From Candidatus Fibrimonadaceae bacterium (GTDB taxonomy: Bacteria; Fibrobacterota; Fibrobacteria; Fibrobacterales; Fibrobacteraceae), in NCBI GenBank assembly GCA_031281345.1, contig JAITFN010000047.1, forward strand, positions 1-64,000: DNA of 64,000 bases, written 5' to 3'. Under the pieces are notes generated by a model. That model made no database searches. It was not told the DNA's origin and saw nothing but the letters and a program-made list of their open reading frames with translations. Shown piece by piece: positions 8,187-17,241 of the stretch. Position 1 is the stretch's first letter, and every line of letters starts with the position of its first letter. A program made the position numbers and the translations under genes.

Positions 8187-10286
8187 ATGCCGCAATCCAT
8201 GCAAGACATCAAAGGATTAATAAAAAACAATCCACTCTCAAAAAGTAACGATGCTTTGGTTATTCTGGGCATTGTTTGCATAGTGCTTATGCTGGTGGTT
8301 CCAGTTCCGCCAATATTGCTGGATATTTTGCTCACCTGTATGATAGGTATTGCCCTGATGGTTTTGATGATAAGCATGGTGATAGACAGAGTACTTGACT
8401 TTGCCGTTTATCCAAGCTTACTTTTGGTGGTGACTCTTTTTAGACTTTCATTGAACGTAGCTTCTACTAGGCTTATTTTAGCAGACGGCAATGCAGGGCA
8501 AGTTATACAGACATTTGGAACTTTTGTGACCAGCGGCAATTTCATAGTCGGTACCATAATGTTCCTCATTTTGGTTATTATACAATTTGTGGTTATAACA
8601 AAAGGCTCAACGCGCATAGCAGAAGTTGCAGCAAGATTCACGTTAGATGCAATGCCGGGCAAACAAATGGCTATTGACGCAGACTTAAACGCCGGACACA
8701 TCACAGAAGAAGAAGCAAAGGAAAGACGCGAAGACATACGTAGAGAAGCGGATTTTTACGGTGCTATGGATGGTGCTTCAAAATTTGTTAGAGGTGATGC
8801 CATAGCAGGTCTCATAATAACTGGCATAAATATAATAGGCGGTTTTATTCTAGGTGTTGCTATGCTAGATATGAGCGCATTGGAGGCAATTCAAAGATAT
8901 ACAATACTAACCATTGGTGATGGTTTGGTTAGCCAAATTCCAGCACTGATGATTTCAACCTCTTCTGGTATAATTGTGACCAGAGCGGCTTCAAAAAATA
9001 ATTTGGGTGCAGAATTAATTTCGCAAATGGCGCAAAGCGCAAAAGCTCTTGCCATAACCGCATTTGTGATGATGCTTCTGGGCATTGTGCCCGGAATGCC
9101 AATGATTCCATTTTGGAGCATAAGCGCACTGCTCGGCTTTATGGCTTACCGAATGACCTTTGGGGTTAGCAGCAAGCAAGCTCAGAAAGATGCAGAAAAA
9201 GCAAAAAAAGCCGCAGAAGAAGCGGCAGCTCTGCCCAAAGAAGAAAAAATAGAGGATTATCTATTAGTTGACCAAATGGAACTTGAAATAGGATACGGGC
9301 TAATTCCTTTGGTGGATGTGAATCAAGGTGGAGATTTGCTTGAGAGAATAACTATGCTGCGCAGGCAAATGGCTGGTGATCTTGGAATTATAGTTCCGCC
9401 AATTCGCATAAGAGATAATATTCAACTTTCGCCAAATGAATATTTGATTAAAATAAAAGGAAACAATGTTGGCAAAGGCGAACTTATGATGGGTTCTTAT
9501 TTGGCAATGAACCCAGGCAACATTAGCCAGAAAATACCCGGAATAAAAACAAAGGAACCGGCTTTTAATTTGGATGCGCTTTGGATAACGGAAAGCCAAA
9601 AAGAAGCAGCGGAACTTGCGGGCTACACCGTGATTGAGCTTCCTGCGGTGCTGGCAACACATTTAACGGAAATAATCAAACGCTATGCTTCGGAAATTTT
9701 AATGAGGCAAGATGTAAAAACGCTAATTGAAAACGTTAAGAAAAACAGCCCAGCAATTGTTGAGGAAATTTCGGGTTTGCTTGGAATTGGCGAAATTCAG
9801 CAAGTTATGTGCATGCTGTTGCAGGAAAGGGTTTCTGTGAAAAATTTAGCGAGCATTTTGGAGCTAATTGCAAATGCCGCAAAAATCTCAAAAGATGCAG
9901 TATTCATAAACGAACAGGTTAGGCTTGGCTTAACAAGGCAAATTTGCGAACCATATATAAACAAAGACACCAATCAAATGCCAGTTATAGCCATTGCCCC
10001 AGACTTGGAGCAAATGCTAGAAGCCTCGGTTCAGGGTACAAATAGAGGCCCAAGACTGGTGATTAGACCAGACCTTATTGGGCGCATAATGGAAAAAATG
10101 GATATAATTCAAACAAAAATACTCTCATCAGGAGACCAACCAGTAATAGTTTGCTCGCCAAATGTGCGTTATCCCCTGAAAAAATTATTGGAAAGCAATT
10201 TTCCAAATTTAGTAGTTTTATCTTACAGTGAAATTATCACCGGAGTTAATATAACCGTAGCGGAGACTTTAAGCACTCATGATTAG
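8187..10286 (+). CDS. flhA: Flagellar biosynthesis protein FlhA
   Basis: The 699-residue product has about eight hydrophobic segments in its first 330 residues, the FHIPEP-family block (RFTLDAMPGKQMAIDADLNA, then READFYGAMDGASKFVRGD) and a large cytoplasmic domain. FlhA is the export-gate component of the flagellar type III secretion system and the docking site for substrate-chaperone complexes. Length is as expected. flhF follows with an 8-nt overlap. flhB is not seen next to it. Confidence 0.97.
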   Translation: MPQSMQDIKGLIKNNPLSKSNDALVILGIVCIVLMLVVPVPPILLDILLTCMIGIALMVLMISMVIDRVLDFAVYPSLLLVVTLFRLSLNVASTRLILADGNAGQVIQTFGTFVTSGNFIVGTIMFLILVIIQFVVITKGSTRIAEVAARFTLDAMPGKQMAIDADLNAGHITEEEAKERREDIRREADFYGAMDGASKFVRGDAIAGLIITGINIIGGFILGVAMLDMSALEAIQRYTILTIGDGLVSQIPALMISTSSGIIVTRAASKNNLGAELISQMAQSAKALAITAFVMMLLGIVPGMPMIPFWSISALLGFMAYRMTFGVSSKQAQKDAEKAKKAAEEAAALPKEEKIEDYLLVDQMELEIGYGLIPLVDVNQGGDLLERITMLRRQMAGDLGIIVPPIRIRDNIQLSPNEYLIKIKGNNVGKGELMMGSYLAMNPGNISQKIPGIKTKEPAFNLDALWITESQKEAAELAGYTVIELPAVLATHLTEIIKRYASEILMRQDVKTLIENVKKNSPAIVEEISGLLGIGEIQQVMCMLLQERVSVKNLASILELIANAAKISKDAVFINEQVRLGLTRQICEPYINKDTNQMPVIAIAPDLEQMLEASVQGTNRGPRLVIRPDLIGRIMEKMDIIQTKILSSGDQPVIVCSPNVRYPLKKLLESNFPNLVVLSYSEIITGVNITVAETLSTHD

Positions 10287-11448
10287 GAAATACAGAGCAG
10301 GCACATTCTCAGAAGCATTCCAACGCATAAAAGAAGACGTTGGTCCTGATGCTGTTATTCTAAATCAGCAGGAATTGCCAAATTCAAAAAATCCAAACGA
10401 AAAAGTAGAAGTTACAATTACCCTAGACGACATTGCAGAGACTCCTCCCCCACCAACCAAAACTAGCAAAGATACCCAGAGCATCGGTACATACAATCAC
10501 AAAGGCACAAAAACTGGCGACTTGCGCCATACGATTAAACACGACAAAGTAGTCCAAGACAGACTCGCTATACACATGGAAGATATGCTCACAGAGGTTA
10601 AAAAATTAAGAGAGGAATTTGCCGCAACAAGAATTGATTTTTTAGAGGGTATTAGGGTTGTGCGTTCAAGCATTCCAAAAGAATTCCGTTTCATTTCTGA
10701 AATTTTGCACAGAAACGGACTGCCAGCCCAAACAGTTCAAGACTTGCTCGCAGAAGTTATGCTGCTATGCCCCGTAGATTCAAGGGAAGAAACCCATATC
10801 AAAGAACAAATGAAAAAAGTGCTGGCAAATAGAATTTCCATAGCCTCGCGCCCACGCCTTCGCAAAGGCAGGCCCTTAACGCAAATGTTCATAGGTCCGG
10901 CCGGAGCAGGGAAATCTGGAGTGATATCAAAGTTAGCAGGCAGAGCCACTATGACAGGCAACACAAATATAGCCATAGTGACAACCGATTGCTGCCGCAT
11001 GGGTGCAGTTGAGCAAATGGAAGCCTTTGCCATTGCCGCAGATGTAACGCTTGAAGCCATAAATTCCCCAGAGGGAGTTCCAGAAGTTTTTGAAAGGCTC
11101 AGAGATAAATCCCTTGTTTTGATAGACACCGCAGGCCGCAGCTTAAAAAACGAAGAATACGAAGAAGAAATAAATGCCTTCTACGAGGCCATTCGCCCAG
11201 ACGAAGTGCATTTGGTTTTGCCGCTCAATATGCGTGACCGCGATTTGGAAAAAGCAGTGGAAGTTTATGCTGCCCTAAAAGCAAATCGTATAATTTTCAC
11301 CAAACAAGATGAATCTTGCGAACCTGGCGCCCTGCTGTGGCTGCCATTGAAATTTGAAATACCGCTTTCTTATATTGGCAACGGACAAGGTCCCGACAAC
11401 ATAGTTAGCGCAGAGAAAGAAATTATAGCGGAGTGGTTGTTGAAATAA
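10279..11448 (+). CDS. flhF: Flagellar SRP-type GTPase FlhF
   Basis: The 389-residue protein has an N-terminal basic segment and a C-terminal NG GTPase domain. Its P-loop GPAGAGKSG is near residue 206, followed by TTDCCRMGAVEQM and DTAGRS. FlhF helps place flagella and recruit export-apparatus proteins at the membrane. It overlaps flhA by 8 nt. The usual partner gene flhG (a MinD-like ATPase) is absent from the next position. Confidence 0.93.
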   Translation: MIRKYRAGTFSEAFQRIKEDVGPDAVILNQQELPNSKNPNEKVEVTITLDDIAETPPPPTKTSKDTQSIGTYNHKGTKTGDLRHTIKHDKVVQDRLAIHMEDMLTEVKKLREEFAATRIDFLEGIRVVRSSIPKEFRFISEILHRNGLPAQTVQDLLAEVMLLCPVDSREETHIKEQMKKVLANRISIASRPRLRKGRPLTQMFIGPAGAGKSGVISKLAGRATMTGNTNIAIVTTDCCRMGAVEQMEAFAIAADVTLEAINSPEGVPEVFERLRDKSLVLIDTAGRSLKNEEYEEEINAFYEAIRPDEVHLVLPLNMRDRDLEKAVEVYAALKANRIIFTKQDESCEPGALLWLPLKFEIPLSYIGNGQGPDNIVSAEKEIIAEWLLK

Positions 11449-11460
11449 CGGAGACTCAAT

Positions 11461-11856
11461 ATGGAACTTAAGAAAATTATTCATGCAGTTACCAAAACCA
11501 TTGTGATAGTGGTGTTTTGGATTATATTTTTAATAGACTTGCTTTTAAGTCCCGTAATCTCATTTAAAGAAATTGCTTTTGCCCTTGTTAAAGCCATTGT
11601 GCTCAGCGGAATTTTTTGGGTATTGTTCGTTATGTTGGTGGACACTTTTCTCAAAACAATTTTGATGGATGCAAAGGAAAAACAAGTGAACAGAGTTGAC
11701 GGAGGTCTCTCCTATCACGTAACAGAACCGAGTCCTGAAGAACAAGCTTGGCTAAAAACCCAAGAAAAAGAAAAGGCACGAGCTGAAGCACAAGCTGAGG
11801 CTGAAGCTGAGGCTCAGGCACAAGCTCAGGCGGCACAGGCAGCAGTGAGGAAATAA
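11461..11856 (+). CDS. Small membrane protein in the flhF-fliA interval
   Basis: The 131-residue protein has two hydrophobic helices (about residues 10-32 and 38-63), then a soluble tail ending in an Ala/Glu/Gln-rich run of roughly 35 residues (EAQAEAEAEAQAQAQAAQAA). I do not recognise a family. It sits where flhG is usually found and its stop shares one base with the fliA start, so it belongs to the flagellar operon. A role as a membrane-bound flagellar accessory protein is inference from position. Confidence 0.75.
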   Translation: MELKKIIHAVTKTIVIVVFWIIFLIDLLLSPVISFKEIAFALVKAIVLSGIFWVLFVMLVDTFLKTILMDAKEKQVNRVDGGLSYHVTEPSPEEQAWLKTQEKEKARAEAQAEAEAEAQAQAQAAQAAVRK

Positions 11857-12611
11857 TGGAAATAGAAGCTCTTTGGACTGAATACAAAACAAATGGTAGC
11901 ACTACAGCGAGAGACAAACTGCTTGCCGAATATACGCCTCTTGTACGATACACGGCGCAGAGAATGGCTATAAACTTACCAAAAAGCGTTCAACTTGGCG
12001 ATTTAATAGGCACTGGTGTAATGGGATTGATAAAAGCGGTTGAATCTTTTGATACAACCAGAGACGTGAAATTTGAAACTTATGCAACTCATAAAATAAA
12101 AGGAGCCATTCTAGACGATCTCAGAGAACAAGACTGGATTCCACGCTCAATAAGGCAAAAATCCAAAATGGTGAAAAATGCGTACATAGAACTTGAAAAA
12201 GAAATTGGACGCACCCCTTACGACAACGAAGTTGCAGAACACTTAAATTTAAAACCAGCAGAATTCGAAGATCTTTTAAGCGAAGTTGCCCCAACAACCA
12301 TAATCTCATTAAACGAAGCTATATCCAATAACTACGGAGAATCTCTAGATATAAGCCTTATAGACACCATAGAAGACAAAGATGTAGAAAATCCATTGGA
12401 TAGACTAAGTTTTGAAGACACAAAAAAAATTTTAGAAAAGGCCTTGCACGAATTGCCAGAAAACGAAAGGCAGGTGATAGCTCTTTATCACTACGAAGAA
12501 TTAACCCTAAAAGAAATTGGAGTTGCAATGAATTTAACGGAATCGCGCGTTTCGCAAATTCACTCTAAAGCTATGTTAAAACTAAGAGCCAAATTGCTAT
12601 TGAAAATGTAA
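11856..12611 (+). CDS. fliA: Flagellar sigma-28 factor (FliA/WhiG type)
   Basis: The 251-residue sigma-70 family protein has region 2 (DLIGTGVMGLIKAVESFD, then KFETYATHKIKGAILDDLRE), region 3 and a C-terminal region 4 helix-turn-helix (LTLKEIGVAMNLTESRVSQI). The short region 2-3-4 form without region 1 matches FliA/WhiG, which directs late flagellar and chemotaxis genes. The preceding stop and this start share one base. Confidence 0.93.
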   Translation: MEIEALWTEYKTNGSTTARDKLLAEYTPLVRYTAQRMAINLPKSVQLGDLIGTGVMGLIKAVESFDTTRDVKFETYATHKIKGAILDDLREQDWIPRSIRQKSKMVKNAYIELEKEIGRTPYDNEVAEHLNLKPAEFEDLLSEVAPTTIISLNEAISNNYGESLDISLIDTIEDKDVENPLDRLSFEDTKKILEKALHELPENERQVIALYHYEELTLKEIGVAMNLTESRVSQIHSKAMLKLRAKLLLKM

Positions 12612-12632
12612 CACCACTGAGGAGGATTTTTT

Positions 12633-12944
12633 ATGCTGCCGCCAATACAAAGTCAAGAATTGGTACAACGTTCAGAAACACTGTCTGAATTGCGTTCGCA
12701 CGAGCAGGGAAAAGCTTTTGGCGATATTATAAAATCCTCTACAGAAATGCACCGCTTGGAAGAATTGAAAAACAACACAGTTCAAAAAGACGATGGCTCA
12801 GAAGCGCTGAATCCCGATGGCGGCGGAAATCAGCAAGAGCAACAGAAAAGGAAAAAACAAGAAGAAGAACAACCAGAAACCAACACCCCAGCCGGCCACC
12901 CGCTAAAATTAGATGGCGGTGATGTTATAGATTTAATGGCTTGA
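12633..12944 (+). CDS. Small acidic hydrophilic protein downstream of fliA
   Basis: The 103-residue protein is not recognised. It is charged, has no membrane segment and contains a Gly/Gln/Glu-rich low-complexity middle (DGGGNQQEQQKRKKQEEEQ). A strong GGAGG site precedes ATG 12633 and it lies 21 nt after fliA. The low-complexity, presumably unfolded character and the position suggest a flagellar accessory or chaperone-like protein, but that is a guess. Confidence 0.65.
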   Translation: MLPPIQSQELVQRSETLSELRSHEQGKAFGDIIKSSTEMHRLEELKNNTVQKDDGSEALNPDGGGNQQEQQKRKKQEEEQPETNTPAGHPLKLDGGDVIDLMA

Positions 12945-12970
12945 ACTCACACGAGGTTGCGTACATTTTC

Positions 12971-12976
12971 TATATT
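12971..12976 (+). promoter_or_regulatory. -10 box for the sensor-kinase operon
   Basis: ATTTTCTATATTC matches the window-wide -10 motif. It leaves a leader of about 50 nt with a TTGGAGGGG ribosome site before ATG 13030. Confidence 0.55.
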
Positions 12977-13029
12977 CAAATTGATAGAGTAAATTTTACA
13001 TAGTTCAAAAAATTGGAGGGGAAAGTCTT

Positions 13030-15534
13030 ATGACTATATTCAGGCAATTGCTGTTTGTTTGGCTTGCTTTTTTTCTTATGGCATCCATAAGTTATCTGTT
13101 CGTGAGGGACATTGTGCACGACTATTTAACAAAAGAGGCGGAAAATGCCTTGTCTTACACACAGTCAAAAGTGACTACCGATTTGCTGGGGATAGAAACA
13201 TCCTTGCAAAATTATTCGCATAGCATACGCAGCATGATTATACATGGCTGTTCCGCAAAAACATTAATGGAATATATGACTGGAATTACAAAGTATCTCA
13301 CTTCTAGTGATACGCATATATCCGGCTTTAACGGCATTTATGGAACTTTTGATGTATTCGAAGATATTTACCTTGACGGAACTGGCTGGATACCGCCAAA
13401 AGATTATAACCCAAAAGAACGCCCGTGGTACAAAGCAGCCATAGCCGCAGGTGGTAGCATAGCTACAACAACACCATACATAGATGCACATACGGGAGAA
13501 ATTGTAGTCACCTATTCAAAACTCATTTTTGATAATGATGGCAAGCAGCTTGGTGTTGTGTGCATAGATTTGTTGCTAGATAGAATATCTAAATATGTTG
13601 TTAGCACACGCCTTGCCGAAGGTGGTTATGGAATATTATTGAACAAAGATCTGGAAATTATCGCAAGCCCTACAAAAAAGAACATAGGCAAATCTCTCTC
13701 TGAATTGCCGCACAAAGGTTTTTTAGAGGTAGTGGATGGTTTAAAAAAAGGTATGGATATTTTTGAGCATAAAATAATAGATGACAAGCATGATTTTATT
13801 CTGTTTACCAAACGATTTGAAAATGGTTGGCATATGGGAATCGTAACTCCAACAGACCAATACTACCAAAAAGTTACGAATATGAAAATGTTTCTCTCCG
13901 CTTTAGGCACATTTTGGGCATTGACTCTTAGTTTTATATTGTTTCGCCTTGCTATGGCAAAACAGAAAGCCGATGAAAAAAATATGATGGCAGAAGCTGC
14001 ATCAAAAGCAAAGAGCGATTTTCTTGCAAAGATGAGTCATGAGATAAGAACGCCTATGAACGCAATAATAGGAATGGCAGAACTAGCACTCCGCGAGAGC
14101 AGGCCAAACATTATTCGCGAACATATTATCACAATTAAGCAAGCCGGAGCCAATCTTTTATCAATAATCAACGATATTCTGGACTTTTCAAAAATTGAAA
14201 GCGGCAAGTTGGAAATAATCCCTAGCGACTACCAATTTTCTTCGCTGATAAATGATGTGGTGAGCATTATCAGGATGCGCGTAGTGGATTCAAATTTGAG
14301 TTTTGTTGTGAATATAGACTGCAATGTTCCAAATTCTCTTTTTGGAGATGAGGCTAGAATAAGGCAGGCTATGCTAAATTTATTGACCAACGCTGTGAAA
14401 TACACAAAAAAAGGTTTTGTTTCTTTTTCTGTTAGCGGAGAGATAACCGAAGACAAGGTTTTTTTAACCATAGATGTAACAGATAGCGGAAATGGCATAA
14501 AGCAAGAAGATTTGAGAAAATTGTTTGGAGAGTTTGTGCAAGTTGATTTGGCATCTCATAAAGGTATTGAAGGCACAGGACTTGGCCTTGTGATAACGAA
14601 AAAACTTGTGAATGCCATGGGCGGAGACATAAGCGTTCAGTCGGAATATGGCAAGGGCAGTACATTTACAATTACGCTTTTGCAAGAAATACGCTCGCCC
14701 GAGCCTTTGGCATCGGTTGAAAAACCAGAAGAGAAAAGTGTTCTTGTTTATGAGCCTAATGAAATACATGCCAATTCCATAATATGCACCGTGGATAATT
14801 TGGGTGTAGTTTGCTATAGAGTAGAAAACGATTATGATTTGCGCGAGAAACTGCAAAGTAAGGATTGCACATTTTTATTCGTTTCTTATTCCTTGCTGAT
14901 AAATGCCAAAGCGATAATAAGGGAACTTAAATCCAAAATCCAAATAGTTGTGCTAACAGAATTTGGCAATGCCACAGCAGATATGAAGTTGGATGCATTG
15001 TCAATGCCGGTGCATTCCCTATCGGTTGCGAATATATTGAACGGAGTGTCTGGTCGTTTTTCTTATAGCGCAAATGAAGATGCTTCTGCGGCAAGGTTTA
15101 GCGCGCCTAAGGCTAGGATTCTCATTGTAGATGATATAGGCACAAATTTAAAGGTAGCCGAGGGCTTGCTTTTGCCTTACAATATGCAAATAGATTTATG
15201 TATGAGCGGCTCTGCGGCTATTGAGGCGGTAAAAAAGTACTCCTACGACTTGGTGCTTATGGACCACATGATGCCGCAAATGGATGGCATTGAAGCCACA
15301 AAGCTCATAAGGGAAATGGGCAGCGAAAATCCAAGCTATGCGGAGCTACCCATTATAGCACTAACGGCCAATGCCATTTCTGGCATAAAAGAGATGTTTT
15401 TAGCAAATGGCTTCAACGATTTTATATCAAAGCCCATAGACACTGTTAAACTCAATATTGTTTTAGCAAGATGGATTCCAAAGGAGAAACAAGAGAAATT
15501 GGACGCTATAATTGAAAAAAATTCTATATTATAG
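13030..15534 (+). CDS. Hybrid sensor histidine kinase with Cache sensor and two receiver-like domains (HK1)
   Basis: The 834-residue protein has an N-terminal membrane helix, a periplasmic dCache-type sensor (motif YNPKERPWYKAA), and a second membrane helix near residue 300. HisKA follows with FLAKMSHEIRTPMN (His337), then the ATPase with NAVKYT, DSGNGI and GTGLGLVITK. Residues about 570-680 look like a receiver fold lacking the phospho-acceptor pattern. A true receiver follows, with Asp745 in LVLMDHMMPQ. There is no Hpt domain. It heads an operon of related kinases; the ligand is unknown. HK1 is the most divergent of the four paralogues. Confidence 0.93.
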   Translation: MTIFRQLLFVWLAFFLMASISYLFVRDIVHDYLTKEAENALSYTQSKVTTDLLGIETSLQNYSHSIRSMIIHGCSAKTLMEYMTGITKYLTSSDTHISGFNGIYGTFDVFEDIYLDGTGWIPPKDYNPKERPWYKAAIAAGGSIATTTPYIDAHTGEIVVTYSKLIFDNDGKQLGVVCIDLLLDRISKYVVSTRLAEGGYGILLNKDLEIIASPTKKNIGKSLSELPHKGFLEVVDGLKKGMDIFEHKIIDDKHDFILFTKRFENGWHMGIVTPTDQYYQKVTNMKMFLSALGTFWALTLSFILFRLAMAKQKADEKNMMAEAASKAKSDFLAKMSHEIRTPMNAIIGMAELALRESRPNIIREHIITIKQAGANLLSIINDILDFSKIESGKLEIIPSDYQFSSLINDVVSIIRMRVVDSNLSFVVNIDCNVPNSLFGDEARIRQAMLNLLTNAVKYTKKGFVSFSVSGEITEDKVFLTIDVTDSGNGIKQEDLRKLFGEFVQVDLASHKGIEGTGLGLVITKKLVNAMGGDISVQSEYGKGSTFTITLLQEIRSPEPLASVEKPEEKSVLVYEPNEIHANSIICTVDNLGVVCYRVENDYDLREKLQSKDCTFLFVSYSLLINAKAIIRELKSKIQIVVLTEFGNATADMKLDALSMPVHSLSVANILNGVSGRFSYSANEDASAARFSAPKARILIVDDIGTNLKVAEGLLLPYNMQIDLCMSGSAAIEAVKKYSYDLVLMDHMMPQMDGIEATKLIREMGSENPSYAELPIIALTANAISGIKEMFLANGFNDFISKPIDTVKLNIVLARWIPKEKQEKLDAIIEKNSIL
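15525..15530 (+). promoter_or_regulatory. Possible internal -10 box before the 218-aa HD-GYP protein
   Basis: AATTCTATATT sits at the extreme end of HK1, 12 nt before ATG 15543. It could give a second transcript for the downstream signalling genes; the match may also be chance in an AT-rich coding end. Confidence 0.35.
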
Positions 15535-15542
15535 CTTGTCTT

Positions 15543-16199
15543 ATGAAAAATTTTAAAAAATATATCCCCGATTTTCTTTTAAAGGCAATATCGGGGCTTG
15601 TGGAAACCTACGGTAATATTACCGGAAAGAATGTGGAAAAAACGCAGAGCTATTTGGATTTATTGATAAAAGCCATATCAAAGCGCGGTTTGTATGCAGA
15701 GGAGATGCGTGATTGGGATATAGGTTTGGTATTGAAGTCTTCGAAGTTGTATGATGTTGGCAAAATTGCGGTGAAAGACGAGATTCTCAGTAAACACGGC
15801 AAACTAACAGAAGAGGAATTTACCGAAATAAAAAAGCATACGACTAGCGGCGAAGGAATTATTGAAAAAATGAAACAAAAGCCAACGGAACACGAATTTT
15901 TGAAACACGCTAAAATTTTTGCCGCTACTCACCACGAAAAATGGGACGGAAGCGGTTATCCAAAAGGCTTAAAGGGACTAGAAATTCCGCTTGAAGGAAG
16001 GCTTATGGCCATAGCCGATGTTTACAATGCTCTAGTTTCCGACAGACCATATAAAATGGCATTTTCGCACGAAGAAGCCGTTGAAATAATCACAGACAAT
16101 AAGGAAAAAGCATTTGACCCTGATTTAGTGGATGTATTTCTTGAAATTGCAGATGAATTCAAAAAAATTTCAATGACTGGTAAAAAAACAAATGACTGA
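15543..16199 (+). CDS. Degenerate HD-GYP domain protein
   Basis: The 218-residue protein aligns along its length with the HD-GYP part of the next gene but has lost its key residues. GKHVERT is GKNVEKT, the catalytic HD of SSQLHDVGK is YD (SSKLYDVGK), KHP is KHT, and DVYDAL is DVYNAL. HHEKWDGSGYP is kept. It also lacks the receiver domain of its neighbour. HD-GYP enzymes hydrolyse cyclic di-GMP; this copy should be inactive and may bind nucleotide or partner proteins instead. It follows HK1 by 8 nt and overlaps the next gene by 8 nt. Confidence 0.9.
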   Translation: MKNFKKYIPDFLLKAISGLVETYGNITGKNVEKTQSYLDLLIKAISKRGLYAEEMRDWDIGLVLKSSKLYDVGKIAVKDEILSKHGKLTEEEFTEIKKHTTSGEGIIEKMKQKPTEHEFLKHAKIFAATHHEKWDGSGYPKGLKGLEIPLEGRLMAIADVYNALVSDRPYKMAFSHEEAVEIITDNKEKAFDPDLVDVFLEIADEFKKISMTGKKTND

Positions 16200-17241
16200 G
16201 GATAGAAAAACCATATATCTTGTTGATGATAATGCAACAAACTTGGCAGTAGGCAAGAATGCTCTTGTTGAGCATTACAAAGTTTTCACCATGAATTCCG
16301 GTGCTTTTCTTTTGAAATTTCTTGAAAAGAACATTCCCGATTTAATTCTTTTAGATATTGAAATGCCAGAAATGAATGGCTATGAAGTGATAAAAATCAT
16401 AAAGAGCAAAAGGGAAACCAAAGATATTCCAGTTATCTTTTTAACAGCAAAAACCGATGGAGATAGCGAGCTTGAAGGGCTTTCTCTTGGTGCTATAGAT
16501 TATATAACCAAACCATTTTCTCCCTCTCTTTTGCTCAAACGCATAGAAACGCATTTAAAGCTTGCAAATTACAATAAACATCTGCAAGAGATGGTGGCGG
16601 TTAAAACCAAGTCTGTATTGGAGCTTCAAAACGCCATTTTAAAAGCGATGGCAGAGCTTGTGGAAAGCCGCGATGATATTACTGGCAAGCATGTGGAAAG
16701 AACGCAGGGTTATTTGGCTTTGTTGATTGATGCGTTGATAAAACGCAGTTTGCATGCAGAAAAAGTGTGTAATTGGAACATAGATTTGGTGCTTAGGTCT
16801 TCGCAGTTGCATGATGTTGGCAAAATTGCTGTTAAAGACGAGATTCTCAAAAAGAACAGCAAACTCACAGATGATGAATTTGCTGAAATAAAAAAGCATC
16901 CTCTTTGCGGCGAAGAAATTATTGAGAAAATAAAACGAAATACAACCGAGCACGAGTTTTTGGAACACGCTGGAATATTTGCTGCCACTCACCACGAAAA
17001 ATGGAATGGTTCTGGTTATCCAAAAGGGCTAAAAGGCGAAGAAATTCCGCTTCAGGGCAGGTTAATGGCCATTGCAGATGTTTACGATGCTCTTGTTTCA
17101 GAACGCCCATATAAAAAAGCCTATACGCACGAAGAAGCTGTGAATATCATTAAAGAAGGCAGAGGAACTCATTTTGATCCTGATTTGGTAGATGTATTTA
17201 TTGAAATTGCAGATGAATTCAATAAAAGGGTTCATAAATGA
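16192..17241 (+). CDS. Receiver-HD-GYP response regulator (cyclic-di-GMP phosphodiesterase)
   Basis: The 349-residue protein has an N-terminal receiver (TIYLVDDNATN, acceptor Asp in LILLDIEMPEMNGYE, TAK and KPF) and a C-terminal HD-GYP domain. The latter keeps GKHVERT, SSQLHDVGK, KHPLCGEEI, HHEKWNGSGYPKGLKG and DVYDALVSERPY. An intact active site predicts cyclic-di-GMP hydrolysis controlled by phosphorylation from one of the adjacent kinases. It overlaps the genes on both sides (8 and 4 nt), so translation is coupled through the operon. Confidence 0.95.
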   Translation: MTEDRKTIYLVDDNATNLAVGKNALVEHYKVFTMNSGAFLLKFLEKNIPDLILLDIEMPEMNGYEVIKIIKSKRETKDIPVIFLTAKTDGDSELEGLSLGAIDYITKPFSPSLLLKRIETHLKLANYNKHLQEMVAVKTKSVLELQNAILKAMAELVESRDDITGKHVERTQGYLALLIDALIKRSLHAEKVCNWNIDLVLRSSQLHDVGKIAVKDEILKKNSKLTDDEFAEIKKHPLCGEEIIEKIKRNTTEHEFLEHAGIFAATHHEKWNGSGYPKGLKGEEIPLQGRLMAIADVYDALVSERPYKKAYTHEEAVNIIKEGRGTHFDPDLVDVFIEIADEFNKRVHK

